Source of the DNA: Polynucleobacter victoriensis
GTDB taxonomy: Bacteria > Pseudomonadota > Gammaproteobacteria > Burkholderiales > Burkholderiaceae
Reading direction: 5' to 3'
Length of the DNA stretch: 64,000 nucleotides
Assembly (NCBI RefSeq): GCF_900187875.1
Contig: NZ_FYEX01000001.1
Coordinates: 620,001 to 684,000 of the forward strand
Under the pieces are notes generated by a model. That model worked only from the letters and a program-made list of their open reading frames with translations, made no database searches and was not told where the DNA came from. The translations under genes were made by a program, and so were the position numbers. Below, piece after piece: positions 17,076 to 26,318 of the stretch (within the stretch, counting starts at the first letter, position 1; every line of letters begins with the position of its first letter).

Positions 17076-17099
17076 ATATGTGAGCGTTTGCTCACATAT
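17076..17099 (-). terminator. terminator after maeB
   Basis: ATATGTGAGC/GCTCACATAT forms a perfect 10-bp stem with a GTTT loop. On the minus strand it lies 12 bp after the maeB stop and is followed by TTTATTTTTAT. Confidence 0.75.
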
Positions 17100-17111
17100 A
17101 GTTTTTAGGGT

Positions 17112-19433
17112 CTATTTCTGTTGCGCTGCTTCTACTACAGCTAGTGTTGTCATGTTCACGATCCGGCGAGGTGTCGCTGACGGAGTGAGAATATGCACTG
17201 GTTTTGCAGCACCCAACAAGATCGGGCCAATCGCAATACCGTTACCAGCAGCAGTTTTTAGCAAGTTATAAGAAATATTCGCCGCATCAATGTTTGGCAA
17301 CACCAATAAGTTGGCATCGCCAGTCAATGTGGAATCAGGCATGATGTTTTTACGAATCGCCTCATCCAAAGCACAGTCGCCATGCATTTCGCCATCGACT
17401 TTCATGTCTGGCGCAATTTCTTTCAAAATTCTGAGGGTCTCACGCATTTTTTGCGCAGACGGTGCATTGCTAGAACCAAAGTTAGAGTGTGACAACAAAG
17501 CGACTTTCGGCTCAATGCCCATCGCACGCAATTCTTTAGCAGCCAAAATAGTTAACTCAGCCAACTGTTCAGCACTGGGATCAACGTTGATGTGTGTATC
17601 TACCAAGAATACCTGGCGACCCGGCAATACCAACGCGTTCATCGCGCCATAAGTTTTAGCGCCCTCTTCATGACCAATCACTTGATCGATGTAATGTAAG
17701 TGAGCGCCAGTCTGACCAATCGTGCCACAAATTAAGCCATCAGCTTCACCTTTTAATACCATCAATGAACCGATCAAGGTATTACGACGACGCACCTCTA
17801 AACGAGCATACGATTCTGTTACTCCTTTACGCTCAGTTAAGCGATGGTAGGTTTGCCAGTAGTCACGATAGCGCTCATCAAACTCTGGGTTACATACATC
17901 CACATCCACACCAGGGTTCATGCGCAAACCAAAACGTTCCACACGACGGGCAATCACTGCAGGACGGCCAATCAAAATTGGATTAGCAATCTTTTCATCG
18001 ATAAGCACTTGAACGGCACGCAGTACGCGCTCGTCCTCACCTTCGGAGAACACAATGCGCTTTTTAGACATCGGCACTTTTTTAGCCACAGAGAACAATG
18101 GCTTCATCAAAGTGCCTGAGTGGTAGACAAATTGTTGCAACTGATCTTTGTATGCCGTGAAATCTTTAATTGGGCGAGTGGCCACACCAGAATCCATCGC
18201 CGCTCTAGCGACAGCAGGAGCAATGATGGCAATCAAACGAGGATCAAATGGTTTCGGAATCAAATACTCTGGACCAAACGATAAGTTACTTGCACCATAA
18301 GCAGATGCCACCACATCACTTTGCTCCACCTGCGCCAAATCAGCCACCGCGTTCACAGCAGCAATTTCCATCTCGCGCGTAATCGTTGTAGCGCCCACAT
18401 CCAATGCACCACGGAAAATGAATGGGAAGCACAAAACGTTATTTACTTGGTTGGGATAGTCTGTACGACCTGTGGCGATGATCGCATCATCACGTACCGC
18501 CTTCACTTCCTCAGGCAAGATTTCTGGGGTTGGATTGGCCAAGGCAAATACCAAAGGTTTTGCTGCCATCTTTGCCACCATCTCTGGCTTTAATACTCCA
18601 CCAGCAGATAAACCTAAGAACACATCAGCGCCATCAATCACTTCAGCCAAGGTGCGCTGTGGCGTGTCTTTGGCAAATGGCTCTTTATCAGGATCCATTA
18701 ACTCTTTACGACCCTTGTACACCACACCGGCCAAGTCTGTGACCCAAATGTTTTCAATGGGCATGCCCAAATCAACCAAAAGATCTAGACAGGCCAAAGC
18801 AGCAGCGCCAGCACCAGAAGTAACTAATTTAACTTTCTTAAGATCTTTACCAACCACCTTCAAACCGTTCATGATGGCCGCACCCACCACAATCGCTGTG
18901 CCGTGTTGGTCATCATGGAAGACTGGAATCTTCATGCGCTCGCGCAACTTGCGCTCAATATAAAAACAGTCAGGTGCTTTAATGTCTTCTAAGTTAATGC
19001 CGCCGAATGTCGGCTCCATCGAGGCAATAATTTCAATTAACTTGTCCGGATCTTTTTCATTGATCTCAATGTCAAATACATCGATGCCTGCAAACTTTTT
19101 AAATAGAACGCCCTTACCTTCCATCACTGGCTTACTGGCCAATGGTCCGATGTCACCTAAACCAAGAACAGCTGTACCGTTGGTGACCACACCCACCAAA
19201 TTACCGCGCGAGGTGTAACGAAAAGCGTTGGCTGGATCGGCTACGATTTCTTCACAGGCAGCTGCAACGCCTGGTGAATAAGCTAAAGCTAGATCTCGCT
19301 GGTTAGTAAGTTGTTTGGTAGGAGCAATTGCAATCTTGCCCGGCGTTGGAAACTCGTGATACTCGAGAGCTGCTTTGCGCAATGCTTCTTTTTGTTGATC
19401 ACTAGAGTTTTTAATATTTTTTGCTGATGTCAT
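17112..19433 (-). CDS. maeB: NADP-dependent malic enzyme with C-terminal phosphotransacetylase-like domain
   Basis: MaeB decarboxylates malate to pyruvate with formation of NADPH. The 773-residue protein has the malic enzyme domain in roughly the first 430 residues (AYSPGVAAACEEI, FGGINLEDIKAP, FHDDQHGTA) and a phosphotransacetylase-like domain in the rest (RIVFSEGEDERVLRA to the end). In this family the second domain does not usually carry full transacetylase activity but mediates control by acetyl-CoA. The gene stands alone between two terminators. A palindrome CTTCACAAGTGAAG lies 17 bp upstream of the start and might be a regulatory site. Confidence 0.97.
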   Translation of the reverse strand: MTSAKNIKNSSDQQKEALRKAALEYHEFPTPGKIAIAPTKQLTNQRDLALAYSPGVAAACEEIVADPANAFRYTSRGNLVGVVTNGTAVLGLGDIGPLASKPVMEGKGVLFKKFAGIDVFDIEINEKDPDKLIEIIASMEPTFGGINLEDIKAPDCFYIERKLRERMKIPVFHDDQHGTAIVVGAAIMNGLKVVGKDLKKVKLVTSGAGAAALACLDLLVDLGMPIENIWVTDLAGVVYKGRKELMDPDKEPFAKDTPQRTLAEVIDGADVFLGLSAGGVLKPEMVAKMAAKPLVFALANPTPEILPEEVKAVRDDAIIATGRTDYPNQVNNVLCFPFIFRGALDVGATTITREMEIAAVNAVADLAQVEQSDVVASAYGASNLSFGPEYLIPKPFDPRLIAIIAPAVARAAMDSGVATRPIKDFTAYKDQLQQFVYHSGTLMKPLFSVAKKVPMSKKRIVFSEGEDERVLRAVQVLIDEKIANPILIGRPAVIARRVERFGLRMNPGVDVDVCNPEFDERYRDYWQTYHRLTERKGVTESYARLEVRRRNTLIGSLMVLKGEADGLICGTIGQTGAHLHYIDQVIGHEEGAKTYGAMNALVLPGRQVFLVDTHINVDPSAEQLAELTILAAKELRAMGIEPKVALLSHSNFGSSNAPSAQKMRETLRILKEIAPDMKVDGEMHGDCALDEAIRKNIMPDSTLTGDANLLVLPNIDAANISYNLLKTAAGNGIAIGPILLGAAKPVHILTPSATPRRIVNMTTLAVVEAAQQK

Positions 19434-19450
19434 TGGATAGTTCTTTCAAC

Positions 19451-19464
19451 CTTCACAAGTGAAG
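19451..19464. repeat. palindrome upstream of maeB
   Basis: CTTCAC-AA-GTGAAG is a perfect 6+6 palindrome 17 bp before the maeB start, in its likely leader. It might bind a regulator or form a small hairpin; there is no further evidence. Confidence 0.3.
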
Positions 19465-19612
19465 ATGTTTTAGTTGTATCTCGTTAGTGTCTCGTGGTTA
19501 GTTTGCTATTTTTGTTAATTTGTCCCTAGATTCTATTCCTCTTCAAGAAACTCGGACGATTTCTTAAATATAGCCATGATGCAAATGAGTATTTTGACCC
19601 TACAATAAAGCC

Positions 19613-20644
19613 ATGACTGATTCTGCAAAACCACTCGGTGAATTTGATCTGATTGAACGATTTTTCAAAAATCGCGCCAATCAACAATTAAAGAATCACC
19701 CCGAAATCCATCTAGGTATTGGGGATGACTGCGCCTTAATTGGTTTAGAAAAGTCTTTGAATACCAGCGGCTTGAAAGATTTAGCCATCAGTACCGACAT
19801 GTTGGTAGAAGGTCGACATTTTTTACCCAATGCCGATCCTTATTTACTGGGTCATAAATGCTTAGCCGTGAACCTCTCTGACTTGGCTGCCATGGGTGCA
19901 CGCCCACTCGGATTTACCTTGGCGATTGCCATGCCAGAAGTAAAAGCTGCGTGGTTAGAAGCTTTTTCCAATGGTCTTTTTGATTTAGCCAATCAGCATC
20001 AATGCCCACTAATTGGCGGCGACACCACCGCTGGACCTCTCACAATCAGCATCACTGTATTTGGTCGAGTGTCTGGTAGCGAGGCACTCGCCCGCCACAA
20101 AGCACAAGTGGGTGATGACATTTGGGTCTCTCACCAAATAGGTGATGCTCGCCTGGCTCTCGGGTCACTTCGATTGGAATGGCCACTCAGCACCGAGGAA
20201 TTCAACGTGGTGTCTGCTCGCATGCATGCCCCAACACCTCGCGTTGAATTAAGTCAAAAGCTCTTAGGTATTGCTCATGCTGCGATTGATATTTCTGATG
20301 GTTTGTTAGGTGATTTATCTCACATACTGCTTCAATCCAAAGTGTCAGCAGAGGTTCTAATTGATCAGGTACCTGGCTCTGATGTTTTAAATAGCAAGTC
20401 ATTAGAGCTTCAACGCCTGTGCAAATTATCGGGCGGTGATGACTACGAACTTTGCTTTACCGCTTCTACCGAAAAGTCTGCCGCAATCAATAATTTATCC
20501 AAAGAGTTAGGTCTTGCCTTAACCAAGATTGGAAAAATTACTTCTTCATCAACACAGTTAATTACTCTGATTGATGGCGACGGACATCCTTTGCCACCCA
20601 ACCTAAGCGCACAGTACCTCAAATCATTTGATCACTTCAAATAA
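19613..20644 (+). CDS. thiL: thiamine-monophosphate kinase
   Basis: ThiL phosphorylates thiamine monophosphate to thiamine diphosphate, the cofactor of enzymes such as the transketolase in this window. The 343-residue protein shows the AIR synthase-like fold: LGIGDDCALI near the N-terminus, STDMLVEGRHF, the metal-binding GHKCLAVNLSDLAAMGA, and later AIDISDGLLGDL and SGGDDYELCF. The ATG at 19613 has no visible Shine-Dalgarno sequence; a TACAAT box ends 6 bp before it, so a leaderless transcript is possible. pgpA, often next to thiL, is found about 2 kb downstream after corA and pyrF. Confidence 0.96.
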   Translation: MTDSAKPLGEFDLIERFFKNRANQQLKNHPEIHLGIGDDCALIGLEKSLNTSGLKDLAISTDMLVEGRHFLPNADPYLLGHKCLAVNLSDLAAMGARPLGFTLAIAMPEVKAAWLEAFSNGLFDLANQHQCPLIGGDTTAGPLTISITVFGRVSGSEALARHKAQVGDDIWVSHQIGDARLALGSLRLEWPLSTEEFNVVSARMHAPTPRVELSQKLLGIAHAAIDISDGLLGDLSHILLQSKVSAEVLIDQVPGSDVLNSKSLELQRLCKLSGGDDYELCFTASTEKSAAINNLSKELGLALTKIGKITSSSTQLITLIDGDGHPLPPNLSAQYLKSFDHFK

Positions 20645-20645
20645 C

Positions 20646-20679
20646 AAAAAAGCCTCTTGTTTGAACAAGAGGCTTTTTT
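20646..20679. terminator. strong bidirectional terminator between thiL and corA
   Basis: A 16-bp perfect inverted repeat (AAAAAAGCCTCTTGTT and its complement) with a 2-base centre carries A- and T-runs on its outer ends. It serves both convergent genes. Confidence 0.93.
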
Positions 20680-20705
20680 ATCTTTGCTTTTTATCTGATT
20701 AACGC

Positions 20706-21671
20706 TTACTTCATCCATCCTTTTTTGCGGAAGTACACCAATGGAATGAAAGCAGATACCAACATCATGCAAATTGCAAATGGGTAACCAATCGTTGAGC
20801 GTAGTTCTGGCATATGGTCAAAGTTCATACCCCAAATACTTGCTAAGAGTGTTGGCGGCATTAAGGCCACAGACACAACCGAGAAGATCTTGATGATCTT
20901 ATTCTGATTGATGTTAATGAAACCAACGGTTGCATCCATCAAGAAGTTGATCTTATCGAACAAGAAAGCCGTGTGATTTTCTAAGGAGTCAATGTCACGC
21001 AAAATTTGACGTGCCTCTTCTTGCTGCTCATCTGAGAGTAACTTACTGCGCATTAAGAAAGATAAAGCGCGGCGTGTATCCATCACGTTACGACGAATAC
21101 GACCATTCAAGTCTTCCTCTTTGGCAATAGTTTCCAAAACACCCGCCGCATCGGTATCAGTAACGTTGTGAGTTAGAACTCGCTTACCAGCCTCTTCAAG
21201 ATTTTCATAAACCTCTTCCAAAGCATCTGCAGAATATTCAGCATCTGTTGAATAGAGATCTAATAAAACATCTTTTGCGTTGCGCACAGAACCAGGGCGC
21301 AAACGTGCACGCAAGCGAACCAAGCGGAATACAGGTAAGTCCTGCTCATGTATCGAGAACAGGATGTTGTCAGTCAATACGAAAGCAACTCGCACGTTAC
21401 GTGAGTTTTCATCATCATCCAAGATGAAGTCCGTACGAATGTGCAAATGGCCATCATCCGCCTCGAAATAACGGGCAGAAGCTTCTAAGTCACCTAAATC
21501 TTCAAGCTCAGGAAGTGATACGCCAAAAGCCTCTTTGATCCACTGAAGTTCTTCTTCTTCAGGATCAACAACATCAATCCAAATAGGGTTATGGTGTTCA
21601 AGTAGTTCTTGACGGTCATCGACCTGCTCCTGGGCTAGGCGACCTTTTTGTAGTACGAATAGGTTGATCAT
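20706..21671 (-). CDS. corA: magnesium/cobalt transporter CorA
   Basis: CorA is the pentameric inner-membrane channel for Mg2+ uptake. The 321-residue protein has a large acidic cytoplasmic domain followed by two C-terminal membrane helices. The selectivity signature GMN is seen in SIWGMNFDHMPEL, in the loop between the helices, and the chain ends in a basic cytoplasmic tail (YFRKKGWMK). The start ATG at 21671 gives MINLFVLQKGRL, usual for this family. Its 5' region (21672-21835) is shared with the divergent pyrF gene, and no Mg2+-sensing leader was recognised there. Confidence 0.96.
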   Translation of the reverse strand: MINLFVLQKGRLAQEQVDDRQELLEHHNPIWIDVVDPEEEELQWIKEAFGVSLPELEDLGDLEASARYFEADDGHLHIRTDFILDDDENSRNVRVAFVLTDNILFSIHEQDLPVFRLVRLRARLRPGSVRNAKDVLLDLYSTDAEYSADALEEVYENLEEAGKRVLTHNVTDTDAAGVLETIAKEEDLNGRIRRNVMDTRRALSFLMRSKLLSDEQQEEARQILRDIDSLENHTAFLFDKINFLMDATVGFININQNKIIKIFSVVSVALMPPTLLASIWGMNFDHMPELRSTIGYPFAICMMLVSAFIPLVYFRKKGWMK

Positions 21672-21835
21672 GCCGGGGCTCCGATCTTGTTTTTCAACTA
21701 TTTATGTTGAGGAGTTAGCCACAGGGGTTCGCGGAGTTTATCCTATAGTCTGAGAAAACTAAAGCATCCTGTTAAATTCTCTGGCAATTTTCGTGAGATA
21801 TTAACGAGATTAGATGAAAGATTGATGAAATACCG

Positions 21836-22687
21836 ATGAAAACGCGTCCTTTATTTACTGAACAACTTGCCAATGCCTGGTCTACCCAAGACAGCATGCT
21901 GTGCGTGGGCCTAGACCCAGACCCTAAGCAGTTTCCAGCCTCAATCAAAGGTAAAGGCGGCGCCATATTGGCTTTTTGTCGAGAAATCGTGGATGCCACA
22001 GCTGATTTGGTCTGTGCATTTAAACCTCAGATTGCTTATTTCGCGTCTCAAGGGGCAGAAGATCAGTTAGAGCAACTAATTGACCATATTCATCGCCAGC
22101 ATCCACAAGTGCCGGTGATTTTGGACTCTAAGCGTGGAGATATCGGTAGTACGGCTCAGCAATATGCTATCGAAGCCTTCGAGCGCTACAAAGCCGACGC
22201 CGTCACAGTGAACCCATACATGGGATTTGATTCAATTGAGCCCTACTTAAAGTATGCCGATAAAGGTGTGATTGTTTTGTGCCGCACCTCGAATCCAGGC
22301 GGATCAGATTTGCAGTTTTTAGAAGTTAATGAACCAGACAATGCAGCAAAGGAACAGCTCTACCAACGTGTGGCTCGCTTAGCTGCAAGTCGTTGGAATA
22401 AAACTGGTCAATTGGGCTTGGTGGTAGGCGCCACCTTCCCCGATGAGATTGCCAAGGTACGAGCAATCGTTGGTGAGATGCCTTTGCTCATTCCAGGTAT
22501 TGGTGCTCAAGGGGGCGATATTCCATCAACTGTTAAGGCTGGTACCGTTCACGGTTCACCAGGAACGGGCATGATCATCAACTCGTCTCGAGCTATTTTG
22601 TATGCGAGCCAAGATAGTAAATTTGCGGATGCTGCTAGACAAGTAGCGATTGCGACACGCGATGCACTACGCGCAGCCAAGGCTTAA
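21836..22687 (+). CDS. pyrF: orotidine-5'-phosphate decarboxylase (type 2)
   Basis: PyrF makes UMP from orotidine monophosphate, the last step of de novo pyrimidine synthesis. The 283-residue protein belongs to the longer type 2 family: LCVGLDPDPKQFP near the N-terminus, AFKPQIAYFASQG, and the catalytic Lys-Asp pattern LDSKRGDIGSTAQ (about residues 98-110). The PGIGAQGGD phosphate-binding region is also present. The start ATG at 21836 lacks a strong ribosome binding site. pgpA follows after 20 bp and pncC after that, so the three likely form one operon, though their pathways are unrelated. Confidence 0.97.
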   Translation: MKTRPLFTEQLANAWSTQDSMLCVGLDPDPKQFPASIKGKGGAILAFCREIVDATADLVCAFKPQIAYFASQGAEDQLEQLIDHIHRQHPQVPVILDSKRGDIGSTAQQYAIEAFERYKADAVTVNPYMGFDSIEPYLKYADKGVIVLCRTSNPGGSDLQFLEVNEPDNAAKEQLYQRVARLAASRWNKTGQLGLVVGATFPDEIAKVRAIVGEMPLLIPGIGAQGGDIPSTVKAGTVHGSPGTGMIINSSRAILYASQDSKFADAARQVAIATRDALRAAKA

Positions 22688-22707
22688 AGAAGTCATTCAC
22701 TGATTTA

Positions 22708-23253
22708 ATGAAAATCATTCCTCAATCATCTTGGATTTGGGCAAGACCTGAAAGAGCTCTAGCATTTGGCTTTGGCTCTGGCTTATCCATCAAGGCTCCT
22801 GGCACTGTTGGTACTTTGTATGCGTGGGCCATCTATTTGGTACTACAAGCTTTATTAGATGGTCATGTGATTGCTTGGGTGATTGGATTAGGTGCAGTCG
22901 CTGGCATTTGGATTTGTGGCAAGGTAGGCGAAGAATTAGGTGTGCCTGATCATGGTGGCATTGTTTGGGATGAGTTCATAGCTTTTTGGCTGATTCTGTT
23001 CATGGTGATGCCAACAGATATTTGGGGGCAACTCGGCGCATTTTTGTTATTTAGATTTTTTGATGCTGTTAAACCTGGTCCCATCAAATCGATTGATCGC
23101 TACTTCAAAACATGGCAACCCAGTGTTGAACGCTTAGATCAACCAAAAAAAATTCCGTCATGGGTAGTACGTGGTTTTGGCGTGATGATTGATGACATTG
23201 CCGCAGCTGTGGCAACGCTATTCATGATTGCGATTGCCTCTCGTCTGGGGTAA
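22708..23253 (+). CDS. pgpA: phosphatidylglycerophosphatase A
   Basis: PgpA removes phosphate from phosphatidylglycerophosphate to make phosphatidylglycerol in the inner membrane. The 181-residue protein has several membrane helices and the family signature AFGFGSGLSIKAPGTVGTLYA (split by helices) near residues 19-39, then VPDHGGIVWDEFIAFW with catalytic acidic residues, and a conserved FRFFDAVKPGPI. Start at the ATG 22708. It lies between pyrF and pncC with gaps of 20 and 5 bp, which points to a shared transcript. Confidence 0.95.
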   Translation: MKIIPQSSWIWARPERALAFGFGSGLSIKAPGTVGTLYAWAIYLVLQALLDGHVIAWVIGLGAVAGIWICGKVGEELGVPDHGGIVWDEFIAFWLILFMVMPTDIWGQLGAFLLFRFFDAVKPGPIKSIDRYFKTWQPSVERLDQPKKIPSWVVRGFGVMIDDIAAAVATLFMIAIASRLG

Positions 23254-23258
23254 TAATT

Positions 23259-23762
23259 GTGAGCACTATGAACACTTCAAGCACTCAAGATTTGGTTTCT
23301 CAATTAGCCAACGCACTACTTGAGAAACGTTGGCACTTAAGCACAGCGGAATCTTGCACAGGCGGCCTAGTTGCTGCAACCATCACTGAATTAGCAGGAT
23401 CTAGTGATTGGTTTGAACGTGGCTATGTGACTTATAGCAATTCCGCAAAATCTGAAGACATCCATGTATCACCCGAATTAATTACACAGCATGGCGCCGT
23501 GAGTGATCAAGTTGCCAAGGCGATGGCTATAGGCGCCAAACAAAGCAGTCATACTGAAGTTGCTCTATCAATCACGGGTATTGCAGGGCCAACAGGTGGC
23601 AGCACCCAAAAACCAGTAGGCACAGTTTGCTTTGCATGGGTGTTGGCAAACGATGCCATACATAGTGAAACAAAACTATTTAGCGGCAATCGCCAAGAAG
23701 TACGTCAACAAGCGTGTGAGTTTTCCTTAAGAAAACTATTAGAGCTTGTTCATTCTTTCTAG
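23259..23762 (+). CDS. pncC: nicotinamide-nucleotide amidohydrolase (CinA C-terminal type)
   Basis: PncC deamidates nicotinamide mononucleotide to nicotinate mononucleotide in the NAD recycling path. The 167-residue protein is the stand-alone CinA C-terminal domain, with the catalytic SxxK-like region TAESCTGGLVA and the segments GYVTYSNSAK and SITGIAGPTGG. A GTG start at 23259 is chosen because a GGGG box lies 8 bases upstream; an ATG three codons in (23268) is possible. It follows pgpA after 5 bp. Its last 24 bp overlap the end of mtgA on the other strand. Confidence 0.93.
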   Translation: MSTMNTSSTQDLVSQLANALLEKRWHLSTAESCTGGLVAATITELAGSSDWFERGYVTYSNSAKSEDIHVSPELITQHGAVSDQVAKAMAIGAKQSSHTEVALSITGIAGPTGGSTQKPVGTVCFAWVLANDAIHSETKLFSGNRQEVRQQACEFSLRKLLELVHSF

Positions 23763-24437
23763 AATGAAATCTATCCTGGCTGGAAAATTAACTCTTGCTT
23801 TAGAACAATACTGAACTTTGTCATAGCATTTAGGTGCTGGCAAGGCAGCCGCTAAAGAAGCAGCCTCTTCCATGGATAGTTGATTAGGCTTAATGGCAAA
23901 GTAATGCTGTGAAGCAGCTGCAATACCAAAGACTCCCTCACCCCACTCAACGCTGTTGAGATAAATCTCAAAAATACGATTTTTAGGTAAGGTGATTTCT
24001 AACATGGCAGTAATGGCCAACTCTTGCACCTTACGCACGTAATTTTTTTCGCCCGATAAAAATAGGTTTTTAGCCAACTGTTGAGTAATGGTTGAGCCAC
24101 CACGTAAATGTTTACTGTTTTTTTGATTTCTGTCCCAAGCATCTTTCATGGCTTGAGGTTCAAAACCAGCATGACGATAAAAGTCACTATCTTCGCTAAT
24201 AGTGATAGCGCGCTTTAAGTAAGGTGATATTTTTTTAAATTCAATCCATTCTTGTTTGATGCCACATGAATGAATGTATGGAATACTCCAACCACACAAT
24301 CGATGACGCTCAGCTAGCTGAAATGCTGTGATCGATGGATTAACCCAACGCCAAGCCAAGATTTGTAAAAAGAAAAAGGCTTGAAGTGCCAAAATCGACA
24401 AGAGAAATACAGAGATGAAATAACGTAGATATTTCAT
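23739..24437 (-). CDS. mtgA: monofunctional peptidoglycan transglycosylase
   Basis: MtgA polymerises lipid II into glycan strands at the outer face of the inner membrane. The 232-residue protein has one N-terminal membrane anchor (about residues 8-30) and a GT51 glycosyltransferase domain, with the catalytic ISEDSDFYRHAGF (about residues 78-90), RGGSTITQQLAKNLFLS and the second-Glu region KNRIFEIYLNSVEWGEG. The length is normal. The gene is 73 bp downstream of aroE, a pair often found together in betaproteobacteria. The 3' end overlaps pncC tail-to-tail by 24 bp. Confidence 0.96.
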   Translation of the reverse strand: MKYLRYFISVFLLSILALQAFFFLQILAWRWVNPSITAFQLAERHRLCGWSIPYIHSCGIKQEWIEFKKISPYLKRAITISEDSDFYRHAGFEPQAMKDAWDRNQKNSKHLRGGSTITQQLAKNLFLSGEKNYVRKVQELAITAMLEITLPKNRIFEIYLNSVEWGEGVFGIAAASQHYFAIKPNQLSMEEAASLAAALPAPKCYDKVQYCSKARVNFPARIDFILERMNKL

Positions 24438-24510
24438 GAAGAGGTTGGTCTTTTCTTGATTATCTTGGACTTATTGTTTGTCGTTTGATTAGTTTTTTGC
24501 TTGGCTATTT

Positions 24511-25437
24511 TTAATAGGTGGCTCGCACAGCCGCAATCGCACCATCAATATCCAAAGTGCTATCAGCACCTTTGAAATTACGCCAAGTTTCAAAAGCAAG
24601 CGCGGCCTGCTCAACCAACATACCCAAACCATCACTCGCTTTTAGACCAAGCTCTCTCGCATCTTGCATGAATCGAGTTTCTTTGCCGTAAACCATGTCA
24701 TAAGCAAGTGTTTTTGAATTTGAAATTGCCTTTAAGAGCTCTTTAGAAATTGGCGATGCATCACCCAAACCGCTAGCAGTGGCATTAATAATTAAATCAA
24801 ATGCATCGCTAGAGTCCCTATCACTCTGAGCAAGATCCTGAATCTCTATGGCCTCAAGCAGCACCTGGGCCGATGTTGCAGATTGTTTAAATTGCTCAAC
24901 CAGTTGTTGTGCTTTTGCAAAAGTGCGATTGGCAATGGTGATTTGCCCAACCTTCTCTAACATCAGTGGCTCAATTACTCCCTGCGCAGCGCCACCAGCA
25001 CCCAGAATTAAGACCTTGGCATGATTTAGAGATGCGCCCTGATGCTTTAACAAACGCTGTAAATCTCTTGTTAAACCAGCGCCATCAGTGTTGTCACACC
25101 ATAATTCGCCATCTTTGTACCAGAGCACATTGGCCGCTTGTGCAAGCTTTGCCGTCTCAGTTTTTTTCTGAGCCAACTCATAAGCTTCCAACTTGAATGG
25201 CACTGTGATGTTGAGACCTTTGCCACCACGTGCAAAGAATTGCTCAACGGTTTCTTTAAAAGCATTTAATTCGCTAAAAATTCTGCCATAGTGAATGGAT
25301 TGATTGGTTTGCTTAGCAAAATAAGCATGAATGATGGGTGACTTACTGTGCGCAATAGGATGACCAATCACCGCATAGACATCCTTGCCTGGATGACTTT
25401 GGGGATTCACCTGATCGATAGTTGCTTGATTAGTCAC
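24511..25437 (-). CDS. aroE: shikimate dehydrogenase
   Basis: AroE reduces 3-dehydroshikimate to shikimate with NADPH in aromatic amino acid synthesis. The 308-residue protein shows the substrate-binding start VIGHPIAHSKSPIIH, the catalytic Lys in LNITVPFKLEA, the DNTDGAGL loop and the nucleotide-binding ILGAGGAAQGV. The start is a GTG at 25437; no better in-frame start precedes the first conserved motif. It lies between a TonB-like gene and mtgA on the minus strand, with gaps of 35 and 73 bp. Confidence 0.97.
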   Translation of the reverse strand: MTNQATIDQVNPQSHPGKDVYAVIGHPIAHSKSPIIHAYFAKQTNQSIHYGRIFSELNAFKETVEQFFARGGKGLNITVPFKLEAYELAQKKTETAKLAQAANVLWYKDGELWCDNTDGAGLTRDLQRLLKHQGASLNHAKVLILGAGGAAQGVIEPLMLEKVGQITIANRTFAKAQQLVEQFKQSATSAQVLLEAIEIQDLAQSDRDSSDAFDLIINATASGLGDASPISKELLKAISNSKTLAYDMVYGKETRFMQDARELGLKASDGLGMLVEQAALAFETWRNFKGADSTLDIDGAIAAVRATY

Positions 25438-25472
25438 TGTTGCCGTTGTATTAATGATGTTGGTTCAGTGTA

Positions 25473-26318
25473 TCAATTTTTTAAATCTAACTTAAGCTCA
25501 CCACCTTCTCTAGTGAACTCAAAGGTAGATACCCAATCCAATACATCGATTTTTTTGCGCATGGCATCTGTAAATCTACCAAATGGTGCTGCAGAGCGAA
25601 TAATCGCTACAGCCTGACGATCTAATTCCTGATTACCCGATGATTTCATCACAGTAATACCATCTTTACTCAAGCGGCCCAATTGATCAACACTCACCAT
25701 CAGTACCAAGCTGCCATACAAAGCCTTACCTTGAACTCTCGGAAAATGTGCCGTGCCATGACCTTCAATTTGCTTGCGCATCGCATCGTAATACTGGGCA
25801 AATACAACTGATTTAGCACTGGTCGCAGTGACAACGGCTCGCCTTGGTTGCTGACCATCTTTTTTTAAACGCTTGGCCAGTTCAGCTTCAAGTGGATTGG
25901 TCTCTGCTTTTGTTTCTGAACTCTTACCTTGCAAGGTGCTCGCTTGATTCTCACGGCCAGCCTTCATCTCAGACAACAATCGCTTTTGTTCTGCCTGCAT
26001 TTTTTCCAACTGTTGGGCTAACTCAGGATCAGCACGTCTTAAAGCACTCGCATGAAATTCCTTTAGCTCACCACCACCATTTAAATCAGCTTGCGCGAGT
26101 CGCTTTGGATTAACAGGCGCCTGCTGACTTCTGGCGTTGACCAAAACAACGCTCAAAGGAGTTTTTAAACGTCGCTCTTTTTCAGTCTCTGAATGCCACT
26201 TAAATGCCAAAAAGAAAATATGTAAAACAATTGATGCGCCAAGCGCATACGCAAGCGGCGTCTTCCACTCACGCCAATCCAACTGGATGTAGTTACTGAT
26301 CTGAAGTCGGTTTAACAT
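25473..26318 (-). CDS. TonB-like energy transducer / TonB C-terminal domain protein
   Basis: The protein has about 281 residues. It has a single N-terminal membrane helix (LAYALGASIVLHIFFLAF, about residues 22-40), a long charged Glu/Lys/Gln-rich middle that is probably an extended or coiled periplasmic stretch (about 85-160), and a C-terminal TonB-type domain (YGSLVLMVSVDQLGRLSK to the end). The family energises outer-membrane receptors or spans the periplasm like TolA. The usual Pro-rich spacer of TonB is absent. The ATG at 26318 with an AGAGGTGG box is preferred; its first 26 bp overlap the end of the RNase gene, which suggests coupled translation. exbB and exbD are not in the window. Confidence 0.8.
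   Translation of the reverse strand: MLNRLQISNYIQLDWREWKTPLAYALGASIVLHIFFLAFKWHSETEKERRLKTPLSVVLVNARSQQAPVNPKRLAQADLNGGGELKEFHASALRRADPELAQQLEKMQAEQKRLLSEMKAGRENQASTLQGKSSETKAETNPLEAELAKRLKKDGQQPRRAVVTATSAKSVVFAQYYDAMRKQIEGHGTAHFPRVQGKALYGSLVLMVSVDQLGRLSKDGITVMKSSGNQELDRQAVAIIRSAAPFGRFTDAMRKKIDVLDWVSTFEFTREGGELKLDLKN

Noticed and set aside
17290..17652. 120-codon plus-strand frame opposite the maeB transacetylase domain
   Set aside because: It is antisense to strongly conserved protein sequence and is best explained by codon bias of the real gene.
18472..18963. 163-codon plus-strand frame opposite maeB
   Set aside because: It is the mirror frame of a conserved malic enzyme gene and has no features of its own.
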